This document shows, piece by piece, positions 63,621 to 64,000 of a DNA stretch of 64,000 nt; the stretch's first letter is position 1; each line of letters opens with the position of its first letter. Origin of the DNA: Streptomyces sp. HUAS ZL42. GTDB taxonomy: Bacteria > Actinomycetota > Actinomycetes > Streptomycetales > Streptomycetaceae. The position numbers and the translations under genes are program-made. The stretch lies in the NCBI RefSeq assembly GCF_040782645.1, contig NZ_CP160403.1, positions 6,297,001 to 6,361,000 on the forward strand, in the 5' to 3' direction. The notes beneath the pieces were generated by a model. It did no database searches. It worked only from the letters and a program-made list of their open reading frames with translations, and was not told the origin of the DNA.

Positions 63621-64000
63621 CGCGCGACCACGCCGTTGCGCCCGGCCGTGTGGCGGCGGACGGCCCCGGTGCCCGCGCCCGCCGGGCCGTGCACGCAGCC
63701 TCCGGGAAGCGGCTGGGGGCCGCCAACCCACGGCAGGAAGGACCGACGGATCTGAGACTCGTCCCGCCCGCGCTGGCGGCCTGGGCGACGGCGGCGCTGA
63801 CGCTGGACGCACCGCCGGGACAGGTGACCGCGCTCGTGGTGGTCTGCTCGGCCCTGGCCGCCGTACTGCTGCTGGTGCGCCGAAGGAGAGCAGGAGGCCT
63901 GCAGGAGCCAGGGCGGGTTCGCGCAGGGTCGCGCACGGCGGTCGCGGCGGCACTGCTGTGCGTGGCCGCGGCTGCCGCCTCGGCCGGGCTGCACGGGGCG
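63617..64000 (+). CDS. comEC: ComEC/Rec2 family DNA channel protein, 3' end outside window
   Basis: The visible 128 residues run to the window end without a stop. Residues 1-45 are a cytosolic basic leader. Hydrophobic segments follow (LVPPALAAWATAALTLDAPPG; TALVVVCSALAAVLLLVRRR; TAVAAALLCVAAAAASAGL), as in the N-terminus of actinobacterial ComEC. The four-base ATGA overlap with comEA means translational coupling. The competence domain and the metallo-beta-lactamase-like domain would lie beyond the window, so the call rests on topology and gene order. Confidence 0.8.
   Translation, partial: MTRDHAVAPGRVAADGPGARARRAVHAASGKRLGAANPRQEGPTDLRLVPPALAAWATAALTLDAPPGQVTALVVVCSALAAVLLLVRRRRAGGLQEPGRVRAGSRTAVAAALLCVAAAAASAGLHGA

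Overview
The window is high-GC actinobacterial DNA that almost certainly comes from a Streptomyces chromosome. Support comes from GTG starts, the strong third-position GC bias, the rplU-rpmA-obg / proB-proA / nadD-LCP-rsfS / leuS / comEA-comEC gene order, and families largely confined to streptomycetes (DUF5959, FG-GAP/LamG/RHS cassettes). The species cannot be named from the sequence alone.

Region 1 (1-2.15 kb): the 3' part of a hexapeptide acyltransferase gene and an integral-membrane acyltransferase-3 gene, probably the edge of a cell-surface polysaccharide locus.

Region 2 (2.15-32.98 kb): a 31-kb accessory island of very large secreted proteins. It holds two seven-bladed FG-GAP beta-propeller proteins, a LamG-domain protein, and three paralogous RHS/YD-repeat proteins of about 2,300 residues. 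Each RHS protein has a signal peptide, an RHS core, a conserved Ala/Gly-rich helical segment, a Hint autoprocessing domain ending in His-Asn/Cys, and its own C-terminal toxin tip. The tips are an unrecognised domain, an HNH nuclease and a DNA/RNA non-specific nuclease. Each is next to a different likely immunity gene (DUF3710-type, DUF4265-type, and a convergent DUF5959-type). Scars show the island grew by duplication: a decayed copy of the FG-GAP leader and gene lies before the third RHS gene, and a decayed copy of the rplU promoter lies after the second immunity gene.

Region 3 (33.0-35.3 kb): rplU-rpmA-obg, driven by a near-consensus promoter whose upstream edge marks the island's right boundary.

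Region 4 (35.4-42.2 kb): wall-glycopolymer genes: a sulfotransferase-like protein, a fused cytidylyltransferase/short-chain reductase (TarI-TarJ type), a TagF-like polymerase and a GT2 glycosyltransferase. They are followed by a 97-bp tandem repeat array.

Region 5 (42.7-53.2 kb): proB, a small orphan gene, proA, two paralogous membrane proteins, an M48 protease, two tiny membrane proteins, nadD, a degenerate LCP protein, rsfS and a histidine phosphatase. Several of these genes look leaderless.

Region 6 (53.3-57.4 kb): two identical tRNA-Ala(GGC) genes flanking two small zinc-ribbon genes, then a reverse-strand redox operon (a haem-binding membrane protein plus a NuoF-like/ferredoxin fusion).

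Region 7 (57.6-64.0 kb): leuS with a leucine-rich leader peptide and attenuator, a membrane-anchored coiled-coil protein, degV, comEA and the 5' end of comEC.
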